Positions 28,515-38,357 of a DNA stretch of 64,000 nucleotides are shown here, in pieces (position 1 is the stretch's first letter; each line of letters begins with the position of its first letter). Below the pieces are notes generated by a model. It was not told the origin of the DNA, did no database searches, and saw nothing but the letters and a program-made list of their open reading frames with translations. Position numbers and translations under genes: made by a program. The stretch is from a bacterium (lineage in GTDB: Bacteria; SAR324; XYD2-FULL-50-16), in assembly GCA_024275165.1 (NCBI GenBank), contig JAJRZQ010000019.1, positions 1 to 64,000 on the forward strand. The letters are read 5' to 3'.

Positions 28515-28564
28515 AGTACAAAAGGAATGATATTTCTAAGCTACTTTTTGAGGAAAAATATAAC

Positions 28565-29407
28565 ATGATCATCGCAAAAGAGCCAGTAGAAGTCCGCGCC
28601 TATATTCAGTCCAAACCAGGGGCAGCCGTGGGTTTCGTGCCCACCATGGGATATTTGCACGAGGGGCACCTGAGCTTGGTGGAACGAGCGAAAAAAGAAA
28701 ACGATACGGTGATTGTGAGTCTTTTTGTCAACCCCACCCAGTTCAACAATCCCTTCGACCGGGAACAGTATCCCAGAAAAGAGCAAGCCGACCAAGAGAT
28801 GTTGCGAGCCGCGGGGGTGGACTTGCTCTTTCAACCGAGCGTCGATAGCATGTACCCCTCTGGTTTAAATACACAAGTAGAGGTATTGGGCCTCACCGAG
28901 GTTTTGGAAGGGGCTCATCGCCCCGGTCATTTTTCCGGGGTCACCCTCATTGTCGCCAAGCTCTTTAATATTACCTCCCCTACCCGCGCTTACTTTGGCT
29001 TAAAGGACTACCAGCAGTTGAAGGTGATTGAGCAAATGACTCAAGACCTCAACTTCCCTGTAGAGGTGGTTGCCTGCCCCATCCTTCGCGACCCGGACGG
29101 GGTGGCGATGAGCAGCCGCAACGCTCGCCTGACTCCCTTGCAACGGCAAGCGGCCAGGGGGTTGTATCAGTCCTTATGCCATGCCCGCAGACGATTGACA
29201 ACAAGCAACCCCCCGACTTTAGAGCAATTGCGCGCGGAGATGAAAGAGATCCTCCAACAAGCGGGGCAGAGCGAGATTGATTATATCTCCTTTAATGACG
29301 CGGAGACTCTGCGACCCCTCAGCGAGGTCAAAGGCCCTCTGCTGATCTCCCTGGCCGTGTTTTTTGGCCCCCTGCGCTTGATCGACAATCTGCGGCTTGA
29401 TTTGTAA
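28565..29407 (+). CDS. panC: Pantothenate synthetase
   Basis: PanC joins pantoate and beta-alanine using ATP, on the way to coenzyme A. The 280-residue protein has the nucleotidyltransferase motifs PTMGYLHEGHLSLV and the KMSKS-like VAMSSRNARL, plus VSLFVNPTQF and YFGLKDYQQLKVI. GAGGAA lies upstream of the ATG. Its TAA overlaps the tilS ATG (TAATG). Confidence 0.96.
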   Translation: MIIAKEPVEVRAYIQSKPGAAVGFVPTMGYLHEGHLSLVERAKKENDTVIVSLFVNPTQFNNPFDREQYPRKEQADQEMLRAAGVDLLFQPSVDSMYPSGLNTQVEVLGLTEVLEGAHRPGHFSGVTLIVAKLFNITSPTRAYFGLKDYQQLKVIEQMTQDLNFPVEVVACPILRDPDGVAMSSRNARLTPLQRQAARGLYQSLCHARRRLTTSNPPTLEQLRAEMKEILQQAGQSEIDYISFNDAETLRPLSEVKGPLLISLAVFFGPLRLIDNLRLDL

Positions 29408-30363
29408 TGGATCCCCAGACCTACCAAGTCTTTCAGCGCTTTGCCAAGCAAGGGGTCTGGCAAAAAGATCAGGGCTTGATTGTCAGCCTCAGCGGAGGCC
29501 CCGACTCGGTTTATCTCTATCGTTTTTTATCCGAGGTGGCCCAAAAAATACCCTTGAGGCTCTACCCCGTCCACTTCAATCATAAAAAGCGCCCCCAAGC
29601 GGAGAAGGAAGCGGAGTTCTGCCAAAAGCTGGCCCGCTTTTTGGGGCAAGAGTTGATCTTAATCGAAGCAGAGGGCGAGTTTCAGGGAAATTTTCAGCAA
29701 GCGGCCCGGAAGTGGCGCAAAGAAGAACTGCTCTACTGCAAAGAAAAGCACCATTGCGCATACATCGCTCTAGGACACCAGGCGGATGATGTAAGCGAAA
29801 CCATGCTATTTCGGCTTTTGAGAGGAACAAGCCTGTTCAGCTTAGAGCCCATGAAGGAGCTTGACCCTCCCTTTTTTCGCCCCCTCCTCCGCTGGAGCAA
29901 AGCTGAAATCCTAAAGCGTCTGGCAGGTTTAGAGCAAACTTATTGCCACGACCTTTCAAATGAAAGCCCCCGCTACCGTAGAAATCAACTGCGGATTGAA
30001 CTGCTTCCCCTGCTCAAAGAGCTGGCTTTGGGGGATTTGAATGAAAAATTAGGGCAGATTGCCCAAGAAGCGGGGCTGCTAAAAGAGGCCTTTGAGCATT
30101 ATCTCCCCCCAGTAGGGTACGGCGACTCCTTGCCCTATGCCCAGGTGTCGTTGTTGCCCACTCTTTTCGCGCGGGAGTTGATCCACCGTTTTTTGCTCCA
30201 TCACGGTTTGACCGAGATTCACCGCGGTCAAATCGAAGAAATCCATAGCCTGGTGCGGCAGGGTCGGGGAGGCTGGCGATTGGCGATGAAAGGCGGCAAG
30301 GCTTGGGGGGAGAAAAAACAACTTTGGGCTAAAAAAAATGACTCTCTAGGGGAACTTTATTGA
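29407..30363 (+). CDS. tilS: tRNA(Ile)-lysidine synthetase
   Basis: TilS modifies C34 of the CAU-anticodon tRNA-Ile to lysidine, so it reads AUA. The PP-loop ATPase motif is LSGGPDSVYLYRFL; further family stretches are YIALGHQADDVSETMLFRLL and RYRRNQLRIELLPLL. At 318 residues it is a short form lacking the C-terminal tRNA-binding domain of the E. coli enzyme, as in many bacteria. The start shares one base with the panC stop. Confidence 0.93.
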   Translation: MDPQTYQVFQRFAKQGVWQKDQGLIVSLSGGPDSVYLYRFLSEVAQKIPLRLYPVHFNHKKRPQAEKEAEFCQKLARFLGQELILIEAEGEFQGNFQQAARKWRKEELLYCKEKHHCAYIALGHQADDVSETMLFRLLRGTSLFSLEPMKELDPPFFRPLLRWSKAEILKRLAGLEQTYCHDLSNESPRYRRNQLRIELLPLLKELALGDLNEKLGQIAQEAGLLKEAFEHYLPPVGYGDSLPYAQVSLLPTLFARELIHRFLLHHGLTEIHRGQIEEIHSLVRQGRGGWRLAMKGGKAWGEKKQLWAKKNDSLGELY

Positions 30364-30410
30364 ACATGGTATGCTTCTGGAATTGACAAACGACCTATTT
30401 ACTCGATTCC

Positions 30411-31529
30411 ATGCGAAGGCACTTGCGTACGATTTTTTCCCTTTTTGTTGTTTTCAGTCTCCTCTGCCCGGCAAGGCTCTGGGCCGGCTACAGCGACCCT
30501 GAAATCAAGGTTTTGCTGCTCAATGCCCGGGGCACCGTAAGCTTTTCAAGCCGCCGGGGGATTGAAATCTTCCAGGGCCCCAAAACCCTCTCTCCCCCCA
30601 AACGAATCAAATTGAGGTTTTTAGGCCCTAAGCAGGTTCAAGTGGGGCATTTAGGCAAGGTGACGGCCCCCTTTTACTTGGTCGGCGAAGGGCCTATTTT
30701 ACTGAATGGGCGCCTCTATCAAGGAGAATTGGAGATTCGCCCCCATAAAAGGGGTTTTTATGTCATCAACCATATCCCGGTGGAAAAATATTTAGAAGGA
30801 GTCCTCAACGCGGAGATCAGCAGCAAATGGAATTTAGAAGTGGTCAAGGCCCAGGCGATTTTGGCGCGAACCTATGCCTTAAAAAAAGCCAAGACCAATC
30901 ACGCAAAGGCCTGGCATTTAGAGGCCGGGCATTTAGATCAAGTCTACCAAGGGGCCGGCATCAGCGATGCGCGTTCCAGGCAGGCTTTGAGGGAGACAAA
31001 AGGGCTGGCGCTCCATTACCAGGGCCGCCTTGCCGAGGTCTTTTACCATTCCAATTGCGGCGGCACCACCGAAGAGCCGGGTAACCTTTGGGCTTACAAC
31101 CTCCCTTATTACAGTATTAAAGAGGTTCCCTTTGGCTTGGAAGACCCCAATTACTACTGGCAATTAAGCTTAAGCCAGCGCGAGATGCGGCGTATTTTAA
31201 AAAAAACGGGAATCCGCGATTTTTGGGCGATCTCGGTGGAGGAGCGCAATGACAGCAACCGAGTGCAAACCCTGTTGCTGCAAGGGGAAAATGAACAATT
31301 CCTGCCCGCTAAGGAATTCCGCCGCTTAGTCGGCTACAGACGGCTCAAAAGCCTCCATTTCGATCTGATTGCCACGGATGGGGGTTGGCTGATTCAAGGG
31401 CAGGGCAATGGTCACGGGGTTGGAATGTGCCAATGGGCGGCCAAGGAAATGGCGGAGATGGGGTATCAGTACCAAGATATTTTATATTACTTCTATGATG
31501 GGGTGGATATCGAACCCTACGGATTTTAG
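30411..31529 (+). CDS. SpoIID/LytB-domain exported protein
   Basis: A 372-residue exported protein with a signal peptide (IFSLFVVFSLLCPARLWA). Its SpoIID domain shows VEKYLEGVLNAEISSKWNLE, VKAQAILARTYALKK, VFYHSNCGGTTEEPGNLW and the C-terminal GNGHGVGMCQWAAKEMAE. SpoIID of Bacillus is a lytic transglycosylase acting on stripped glycan strands. In Gram-negatives the family is linked to cell-wall remodelling, not sporulation, and no other sporulation gene is seen here. It follows tilS by 47 bp. Confidence 0.88.
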   Translation: MRRHLRTIFSLFVVFSLLCPARLWAGYSDPEIKVLLLNARGTVSFSSRRGIEIFQGPKTLSPPKRIKLRFLGPKQVQVGHLGKVTAPFYLVGEGPILLNGRLYQGELEIRPHKRGFYVINHIPVEKYLEGVLNAEISSKWNLEVVKAQAILARTYALKKAKTNHAKAWHLEAGHLDQVYQGAGISDARSRQALRETKGLALHYQGRLAEVFYHSNCGGTTEEPGNLWAYNLPYYSIKEVPFGLEDPNYYWQLSLSQREMRRILKKTGIRDFWAISVEERNDSNRVQTLLLQGENEQFLPAKEFRRLVGYRRLKSLHFDLIATDGGWLIQGQGNGHGVGMCQWAAKEMAEMGYQYQDILYYFYDGVDIEPYGF

Positions 31530-31669
31530 GCCTTTTTTGTTTCCTGCCTTCGGCGCTGGGCTGCTCCTTGATTTCATCCAAAATTCTATATGTACCTACC
31601 CCTTATTTTTTGCTATGAATGAACTAGGTATGGAATTGTCATTTTCGTAAAAAAGTCGCGAGGTCCCCC

Positions 31670-32539
31670 TTGGTCTATCTTCAACCCCTTATTTTTATGG
31701 CAGGATTAGGGGGCTTTCTCGCTTTTTGCCTGATTTTGGCACAGCATTATTTTGCGGTGGCCGAAGACCCCAGACTGAGCCAACTTGTAGAACTCCTCCC
31801 CCAAAGCAACTGCGGGGCCTGTGGGGCCCCGAGTTGCCGCGCCTTTGCCGAAAACCTGCTCCATCACGGCAGTCAACCGGCGCATTGCAGTCAATCCACT
31901 TTAAGCCAAGTCCAAAAAATTGCCGACTTTTTGCAAGTCGAAGTCGGGGTGATGGAGCGCAAAGTAGCGCGCCTCGCCTGCCAAGGGGGGGGGAATGTAG
32001 CTCGGCAACGAGCCTCGTACCGGGGGTTTTATTCTTGCGCCGGCGCCGACTTGGTCGCCGGAGGGGGCAAGGGGTGCGCTTGGGGCTGCTTAGGCCTAGG
32101 CGATTGTGAGGTCGCTTGCTCCTTTGACGCGCTGCGTTTAGACGACTTGGGCCTTCCCTTTGTTACCCCGGATAAATGCACGGCCTGCGGGGATTGTGTC
32201 GATGCCTGCCCCAAGGGTTTATTTCGCCTCCTGCCCTTGTCTCAACCCTTATTTATTGCCTGCAAAAACCTTTTAGAGGGGGAAGAAGCCGAGGCGGATT
32301 GCGCTGTCGCCTGTACGGGATGCGGGTTGTGCGCCCAGGATTCCCCCAAGGGGCTCATTTCCATGCGGCATTTTTTAGCCGTGATTGATGAAACTCAAGA
32401 GCCACCAGAAGCAGTCCGGCAAAAAGCCATCCAGCGTTGTCCCACTGGGGCTATTGGGATTTGGAACGAGCAAGGAACGCTGGTCAAGGGGCGCAAGGCG
32501 AAGAAGATTTTGAACCATCAAAGATTAGAGGTGGGCTGA
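31670..32539 (+). CDS. rnfB: RnfB, iron-sulfur subunit of the Rnf complex, with reduced C-terminal cluster set
   Basis: RnfB receives electrons from ferredoxin and passes them into the ion-pumping Rnf complex. It has an N-terminal membrane anchor (LIFMAGLGGFLAFCLILAQH), the RnfB FeS domain SNCGACGAPSCRAFAENLLH ending in PAHC, then ferredoxin motifs: GDCEVACSFDAL, CTACGDCVDACPKGLF and CTGCGLC. After CTGCGLC the usual closing Cys-Pro is AQDSPKG, and only one later CP (QRCPTGAI) remains, so at least one cluster of the long RnfB type looks eroded. A TTG start at 31670 has GAGG at the right distance; ATG 31697 is the alternative. It heads an overlapping operon. Confidence 0.9.
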   Translation: MVYLQPLIFMAGLGGFLAFCLILAQHYFAVAEDPRLSQLVELLPQSNCGACGAPSCRAFAENLLHHGSQPAHCSQSTLSQVQKIADFLQVEVGVMERKVARLACQGGGNVARQRASYRGFYSCAGADLVAGGGKGCAWGCLGLGDCEVACSFDALRLDDLGLPFVTPDKCTACGDCVDACPKGLFRLLPLSQPLFIACKNLLEGEEAEADCAVACTGCGLCAQDSPKGLISMRHFLAVIDETQEPPEAVRQKAIQRCPTGAIGIWNEQGTLVKGRKAKKILNHQRLEVG

Positions 32540-35500
32540 TGAAAAAAAAGGTAAAATACCCCGGCATTCCCCTGGTTTTGGATGGAAATTCAGCGGTGAT
32601 CTATTGCGAGAGGGAGGCGAGCGACGCTGCCGGGGCCTACCCCATTACCCCTTCTACCCAGATGGGGGAATACTTTGAAAAGGAAATGGCCAATGGGCAT
32701 CTAAATATCTCGGGGCGGCCCTTGATTTTTATTGAGCCCGAGGGGGAGCACGCGGCGGCGGCGGTCACCGCGGGCCTCTCCATGACGGGGTTGAGGGCCA
32801 CTAATTTTTCTTCCGGTCAAGGGGTCGCTTATATGCATGAGTCGCTTTACGCCGCGGTGGGAAAACGCCTCACCTATGTGCTGAATATGGGTTGCCGGGC
32901 CATGACCAAGGCCAGCCTCAATGTGCATGCCGGGCATGACGACTACCACGCGGTGGACGACACCGGCTTTTTTCAATTCTTTGCCAAAAATGTACAGCAG
33001 GTGGCCGATCTGAATCTGATTGCCCATCGCCTCGCCGAACTCGCCTTAACCCCGGGGATTGTCGCCCAAGATGGTTTTTTGACCACCCACTTAATGGAAT
33101 CCTTACAGGTTCCGGAACGAGAACTGATCCAAGAGTATTTAGGGCTCCCCGCCGACCGGATTGCCACTCCCAGCAAAGCGCAGGAAATGCTGTTCGGCAA
33201 ACGGCGCAGGCGCGTCCCCCTGCTTTGGGATGTGGATCAGCCCCTGCTGGCGGGGCCGGTGCAAAACCAAGAATCCTTCATGCAATCGGTCGCTGCCCAG
33301 CGGCCTTACTTCTTTCAGGAAATCCCCCCTTTGGCAAAACAGGCTTTTGCCGAGTTTCATGAGCTCACGGGCCGTTTGTACGCCCCCTTGGAAGGGTATA
33401 AAATGGAAGACGCCGATTATGTCCTCTTAGGTCAAGGGAGCCTGATCCCCAATGCCGAGGCCGTGGCGGATTTTTTTCGGAAGAAAAAAAAGCTCAAGGT
33501 GGGAGTGATTAACCTCACCATGTTTCGCCCCTTCCCGGGGGCAAAATTGAGTCAACTGCTCAAGGGGAAAAAGGGCATCACGGTTTTAGAGCGGGTCGAT
33601 CAACCCCTAGCCGAAGATTTGCCCCTGATGAGAGAGGTTCGCTCGGTGATCTTAAAGGGGTTGGAAAATGGAACCTCTTCCTCTTCACCCTATCCGGGTT
33701 ATCCAGCGCTTAACCGCCCTCCCGCCCTCTATTCGGGTTGTTATGGCTTGGGGAGCCGCGACTTGCAGCCTGAGGCCTTGATCGGAGCGGTCGAAAACAT
33801 GGTTCGACAGGGCCCTCGATTTTTTTACCTCTCCATTGACTTTTTTCGGGATCAACCCTTATCCCCCAAAGATGAAATTCATCTAACCAAGTTGCGGGAG
33901 GCCTACCCCGAGGTAAAAAAATTGGCGCTTCACGGTAGTGAAAACCCCAATCTGCTGCCCCCGGGCAGCCTGACTTTGCGCATTCACTCCATTGGCGGTT
34001 GGGGGGGCATGGCGACCGGAGAAAGCTTAGCCCTGACCCTCGCTGATATTTTGGGTTATTTCGTCAAGGCAAACCCGAAATACGGCTCGGAAAAAAAGGG
34101 GCAACCCACTACCTTTTTCCTGGCCCTCGCGCCGGAACCGATCCGGGTGAATTGTGAATTCTTTTATGTTGATGGGTTGTTAAGCCCCGACCCGAATCTT
34201 TTTGAACACGCCAACCCCTTGGGGGGGCTGAAAAAGGGGGGCTTGTTGCTGTTGCAAAGCGAAGAAAGCTCGCCTGAAAAAGTCTGGGCTTCCATTCCCC
34301 AGCGCTATCAAAAAGAGTTGGTCAATAAGCGGATCCGGCTTTTTGCCTTAAACGGGTCTCAAATTGCCCGTGAAGAGGCGAGCGATCCGGAATTGATCCT
34401 CCGAATGCAGGGGATGGCTTTTCAGGGAGGCTTTTTTCAGGCCTCCCCTTTACGAGAAAGCTTACAGCTCGGTGAAGCGGACTTGTTTGCTAAGATCGAG
34501 GCGCGGCTCAAAGCCAAGTTCGCCAGTCAGGGGCCCAAAGGGGTGCGGGCAAACCTTCAGGTGGTAAAACGCGGTTTTAAGGAGACCTTCGCCGTTCCCT
34601 ACGCCTTAATTCAAGCGGAGTTGGAACCCTCCAACAAGGAACCCCCGATCCCTGATTTACTCCAAAGGCATCCTCTTTCTCAAGTCCCTCTTGCTGACCT
34701 GCATCGTTTTTGGGAGCAAACCGGAACGCTGTATCAGCAGGGGCAAACCGCCCGACTCTTGGCCGATCCTTTTGCCGCGCTCAGCTTAATGCCGGCGATG
34801 AGTGGAGTTTTTAGGGATTTGACCGACATCCGTTTAGCGCACCCGCAATGGGTTCCCAGTCAATGCACGGGCTGCGGAAAATGCTGGGTCGCCTGCCCCG
34901 ATTCCGCGTTGCCGCCCCTGGTAACCCCTATTATCGACCTGCTGCAAACGGCCTTGCAAACCTTGCCGCCAAGCAAGGGCTTGGCAAGGGTGATCCGGCG
35001 ACTTGAACCCAAATTAAGAACCGCCTTAAGGGAAAAAGCGACTTGGCCGGAGGCCCTGGAGCAAGTCTTTGCCCAAGCAGGGGAAGCCGCTCCCCCCAAA
35101 GGGGTGGAGGGGGCAACCTACCAAAGGGAGTTGGCCCAGTTAAAAGAGGCCCTAACCCCCTATGAGGCGGCGATTACGCGGCCTTATTTTTACCACAGGG
35201 AAGAAAAAAACCAGCCCGGGGGACTGCTCAACATCACGGTTCATCCGGGAAATTGCAAGGGCTGCATGGAATGTGTAGAGGTCTGCCAGGATCAGGCTTT
35301 AATCCAGATTCCGCAAACCAAAACCTCGGTGGAAGTCTTAAAAAAAGCTTGGAGCTTCTGGCAAAAACTACCCACCACCCCGCCGGACTACCAACGAATT
35401 ACGGATATAGAAGAGGGAATCGGCGCTTTAGAAGGCTTATTGCTCGATAAGAATGTCTATTTCAGCATGCTCGGAGGGGATGGGGCCTGCTTGGGCTGCG

Positions 35501-37029
35501 GGGAAAAAAGTGTTTTGCATTTGTTTTCGGCAAGCCTGCACGCCCTGATGGGGCCGAGGGTACAGGCCTTTATCGAGGAATTGACCCGGTTGATCAATGC
35601 CTTACAAAGCAAGTTGCAAGCCGCTTTAACCCCCAACCTGGATGACCCGAGCGCCTTAGAGAGGTTTCTTGCCCTACACCAAAATCAAGATGTCAATTTA
35701 AGGGAAATCACCGAAGAGCTGGGTTTGCATGCTTGGGTCGATGGGGATTCATTAAGGGAACAGGCTCACTTAATCCAAGGACTGAGGGAGTTGAGGGAAC
35801 TCTACCTGACAGGCCCAACCGGGAGAGGGCGGGCCGTGATGGGCCAGATCAATTCTACCGGTTGCAGCTCGGTTTGGGGGTCGAGCTATCCCTTTAACCC
35901 CTACCCCGTTCCTTGGGTCAACCATCTCTTTCAAGACGCCCCCTCTATTGCCTTGGGGGTTTTTGAGGGGCACATGGCCAAGATGAGCGAAAATTTTAAG
36001 CTTGCGCGCAAGGCAAAAATGGCTTTAGGGGAATTGGAACCCAGTGATTTAACCTATTTGAATTGGGAGGGTTTTACGGATCAAGAATTTGCGCTCTGCC
36101 CCCCGGTGGTGACCGTGGGGGGGGACGGGGCAATGTACGATATCGGCTTGCAAAACCTTTCTCGCTTGATGATGACCGGCAAGCCCATCAAGGTCGTGGT
36201 CTTGGATACGCAAAGCTATTCCAATACGGGGGGGCAGGCCTGTACCTCCGGCTTTAGGGGGCAGGTCTCCGATATGGCGGTGTTCGGGAAAAAGAAACAG
36301 GGCAAAAGCGAAATTCGCAAAGAAATCGGGCTCATCGGCATGGGCCATCGCTCCACCTTTTTGTTGCAAAGCGGCTTGGCCAGCAGCAGCCATTTGATTG
36401 AAGGGGTCATCAAGGGGTTAAAATCAAGAAGGCCCGCCCTGTTTAATCTTTATTGCACTTGCCAGCCCGAGCAGGGGGTGGCCGATGACGGTTCCACCAA
36501 ACAGGCAAAGCTTGCCTTAGAGTCCAGGGCGTACCCCTATTTTGTCTATGACCCCGATTTGGGGGATACTCCTCAAGATTGTTTGGATTTAAGTGGGAAT
36601 AGCGACTTAGAACAAGATTGGAGGAGTCTAGAGATTGAAAAAGAGGGAAAGACAACAGAAATCACCTTTACCTTTGCCGATTTTGCCGCCACAGAAGGGC
36701 GATTTCGTCAACATTTTACCCCTCTTGACTCCCAGACTGCCGAGCTGGTGGAGGTGGCTCCCTACCTTGATTTGGACCCGGAAGATCGGGCGGAAAAAAC
36801 CCCGGTGATCTGGGCAAAAGACTTTCAGGGGAAATGGCAGGCTTGGGGGGTGAGCCCAGAGATCATCGCGGCTTGCAGGGATCGGCGTCAATTTTGGCGG
36901 ACCTTGCGATTTTTGGGCGGTTTAGACCGAGAGACAACGCAGGTGGAGGAATTGACCCAAGAGATTCAAAACAAGATGGTCGCTACCTTGACTCAATCCT
37001 TGCTGAAGCTTGCCCAGGGAGGAGAATGA
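32539..37029 (+). CDS. nifJ: Pyruvate:ferredoxin (flavodoxin) oxidoreductase, enlarged single-chain form
   Basis: The enzyme oxidises pyruvate to acetyl-CoA and CO2, reducing ferredoxin. From the ATG at 32539 (TGATG overlap with rnfB) it is 1496 residues, about 300 longer than typical single-chain PFOR. Domains in order: pyruvate domain (AAGAYPITPSTQMGEYF), core domain II, gamma domain (GGWGGMATGESLALTLADIL), two 4Fe-4S motifs (CTGCGKCWVACP at 776; CKGCMECVEVCQ at 906), TPP domain with CLGCGE (984) and GDGAMYDIGLQNLSR (1195 on), then the C-terminal EKR-like part (AYPYFVYDPDLG). Extra residues lie between the two cluster motifs (about 790-900) and after the CLGC motif. Its place between rnfB and rnfC couples it to Rnf. 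Confidence 0.92.
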   Translation: MKKKVKYPGIPLVLDGNSAVIYCEREASDAAGAYPITPSTQMGEYFEKEMANGHLNISGRPLIFIEPEGEHAAAAVTAGLSMTGLRATNFSSGQGVAYMHESLYAAVGKRLTYVLNMGCRAMTKASLNVHAGHDDYHAVDDTGFFQFFAKNVQQVADLNLIAHRLAELALTPGIVAQDGFLTTHLMESLQVPERELIQEYLGLPADRIATPSKAQEMLFGKRRRRVPLLWDVDQPLLAGPVQNQESFMQSVAAQRPYFFQEIPPLAKQAFAEFHELTGRLYAPLEGYKMEDADYVLLGQGSLIPNAEAVADFFRKKKKLKVGVINLTMFRPFPGAKLSQLLKGKKGITVLERVDQPLAEDLPLMREVRSVILKGLENGTSSSSPYPGYPALNRPPALYSGCYGLGSRDLQPEALIGAVENMVRQGPRFFYLSIDFFRDQPLSPKDEIHLTKLREAYPEVKKLALHGSENPNLLPPGSLTLRIHSIGGWGGMATGESLALTLADILGYFVKANPKYGSEKKGQPTTFFLALAPEPIRVNCEFFYVDGLLSPDPNLFEHANPLGGLKKGGLLLLQSEESSPEKVWASIPQRYQKELVNKRIRLFALNGSQIAREEASDPELILRMQGMAFQGGFFQASPLRESLQLGEADLFAKIEARLKAKFASQGPKGVRANLQVVKRGFKETFAVPYALIQAELEPSNKEPPIPDLLQRHPLSQVPLADLHRFWEQTGTLYQQGQTARLLADPFAALSLMPAMSGVFRDLTDIRLAHPQWVPSQCTGCGKCWVACPDSALPPLVTPIIDLLQTALQTLPPSKGLARVIRRLEPKLRTALREKATWPEALEQVFAQAGEAAPPKGVEGATYQRELAQLKEALTPYEAAITRPYFYHREEKNQPGGLLNITVHPGNCKGCMECVEVCQDQALIQIPQTKTSVEVLKKAWSFWQKLPTTPPDYQRITDIEEGIGALEGLLLDKNVYFSMLGGDGACLGCGEKSVLHLFSASLHALMGPRVQAFIEELTRLINALQSKLQAALTPNLDDPSALERFLALHQNQDVNLREITEELGLHAWVDGDSLREQAHLIQGLRELRELYLTGPTGRGRAVMGQINSTGCSSVWGSSYPFNPYPVPWVNHLFQDAPSIALGVFEGHMAKMSENFKLARKAKMALGELEPSDLTYLNWEGFTDQEFALCPPVVTVGGDGAMYDIGLQNLSRLMMTGKPIKVVVLDTQSYSNTGGQACTSGFRGQVSDMAVFGKKKQGKSEIRKEIGLIGMGHRSTFLLQSGLASSSHLIEGVIKGLKSRRPALFNLYCTCQPEQGVADDGSTKQAKLALESRAYPYFVYDPDLGDTPQDCLDLSGNSDLEQDWRSLEIEKEGKTTEITFTFADFAATEGRFRQHFTPLDSQTAELVEVAPYLDLDPEDRAEKTPVIWAKDFQGKWQAWGVSPEIIAACRDRRQFWRTLRFLGGLDRETTQVEELTQEIQNKMVATLTQSLLKLAQGGE

Positions 37030-38357
37030 GAAGTTTCCCCCAGGGGATTCATCCTAAGCCCCATAAGGAACAAACTCGGTATACAGCGATCCAGCGCCTG
37101 GAGTTTGCCCCTTATTTTGTGCTGCTTTTAAACCAGCAAATCGGGAAACCCTCTTTGCCGCTGGTTCAAGAAGGGGAAGAGGTGAGGCGGGGCCAATTGA
37201 TCGCTCAGGCGAATGGGGATTTTTCTTCTCCCCTGCACGCTCCGGTGACCGGTCGAGTGCTGAAGCGGGGGTTGAACTTGGATATGAACGGAAGCATGCA
37301 GGATTCGCTGGTGATCCAACCCTTTCCCGCCTCCGGCCAAAGCCCACAGCTAGAGGCTCCTTGCGACCCCTTTGCTCTTTCATCCTTAGAGTTAATCGAA
37401 AAAATCAAAACAATCGGGATGGTGGGTCTCGGGGGGGCGGCCTTTCCCACTCATTTGAAATTAAAAAGTTCTTTAGATAAAAAGGCGCATACGCTGGTCA
37501 TCAATGGCTGTGAATGCGAGCCTTTTTTAACCGCGGATCACCGGATCATGTTGGAACAACCCGCGAAACTGTTGCGGGGAATCCGCATTATCCTCCATAT
37601 TTTGGGGGCCAAGCAAGCTGTTTTGGCCCTGGAAGAGAATAAACTAGACGCCTTGCGGGCCATCGAACCCCACCTTTTACCCCATGACCAAATTTCTCTG
37701 GTTCCCCTAAAGACCAAATACCCCCAGGGCGCTGAAAAAATACTCATCCAGGCCCTGTTTCAGCAAGAGGTTCCCTCTGGTGGGCTTCCCGCGGATTTAG
37801 GGATCATGGTGGCGAATGTCACCACCATGTATGAGGTCGGTCAACTTCTCCCCTTGGGGCAAGGGATTATTGAGCGAGTGGTCAGCGTTAGTGGGGATGG
37901 GGTTCAAAAACCGGGGAATTATTTGATCCCGATGGGGACCCCTTTAGAGTTTATTTTAGAAACCCTAGGGCTTTGTACAAAATCCCCCCAGGTTATTTTT
38001 GGCGGCCCCATGATGGGTAAATCGGTGGTTTGCTTGCAAACCCCGACCACCAAAGGGGTTACGGGAATCCTTGTTTTTCGGGGGGAATCGCGCCCCAAGC
38101 CCCAAGCCCCCTTGCCCTGCATCAACTGCGGGGAATGCCTACAGGTCTGCCCTTTGCGTTTAAATCCCTGTGAAATGGCGAGGCAGGCGGCCAACAATCA
38201 GTTGGAGCCTCTTTTAAAGCGTTTTCATCTTTTCGATTGCTTTGAGTGCGGGAGCTGCGCCTGGGTTTGCCCTTCGAAAATCCCCCTCACCCAATTGTTT
38301 AAGGCAGCGAAGAAGCAAATTCGACAAAAAAAACTCCATCCCTTAAAAAGCGCGTGA
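37026..38357 (+). CDS. rnfC: RnfC, NADH/ferredoxin-side subunit of the Rnf complex
   Basis: RnfC is the peripheral FMN/NADH-binding subunit. The 443-residue protein starts at the ATG overlapping the PFOR stop (ATGA). It carries the barrel-sandwich start (EGEEVRRGQLIAQANGDFSS), the nucleotide site MVGLGGAAFPTHLKL with INGCECEPFLTADHRIML, and two 4Fe-4S motifs, CINCGECLQVCPLRLNPCEM and CFECGSCAWVCPSKIPLTQ. The frame is open upstream to 36834 inside the PFOR gene, but homology begins at 37026. Confidence 0.95.
   Translation: MRSFPQGIHPKPHKEQTRYTAIQRLEFAPYFVLLLNQQIGKPSLPLVQEGEEVRRGQLIAQANGDFSSPLHAPVTGRVLKRGLNLDMNGSMQDSLVIQPFPASGQSPQLEAPCDPFALSSLELIEKIKTIGMVGLGGAAFPTHLKLKSSLDKKAHTLVINGCECEPFLTADHRIMLEQPAKLLRGIRIILHILGAKQAVLALEENKLDALRAIEPHLLPHDQISLVPLKTKYPQGAEKILIQALFQQEVPSGGLPADLGIMVANVTTMYEVGQLLPLGQGIIERVVSVSGDGVQKPGNYLIPMGTPLEFILETLGLCTKSPQVIFGGPMMGKSVVCLQTPTTKGVTGILVFRGESRPKPQAPLPCINCGECLQVCPLRLNPCEMARQAANNQLEPLLKRFHLFDCFECGSCAWVCPSKIPLTQLFKAAKKQIRQKKLHPLKSA

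Noticed and set aside
30383-30388. Perfect TTGACA before the SpoIID-like gene
   Set aside because: A -10 box at 17 bases would fall at 30406-30411 on top of the start codon, and the sequence there does not resemble one.
36834-37025. Upstream extension of rnfC into the PFOR gene
   Set aside because: The extra 64 codons lack RnfC homology and overlap strong PFOR coding; the ATGA overlap at 37026 matches the rest of the operon.
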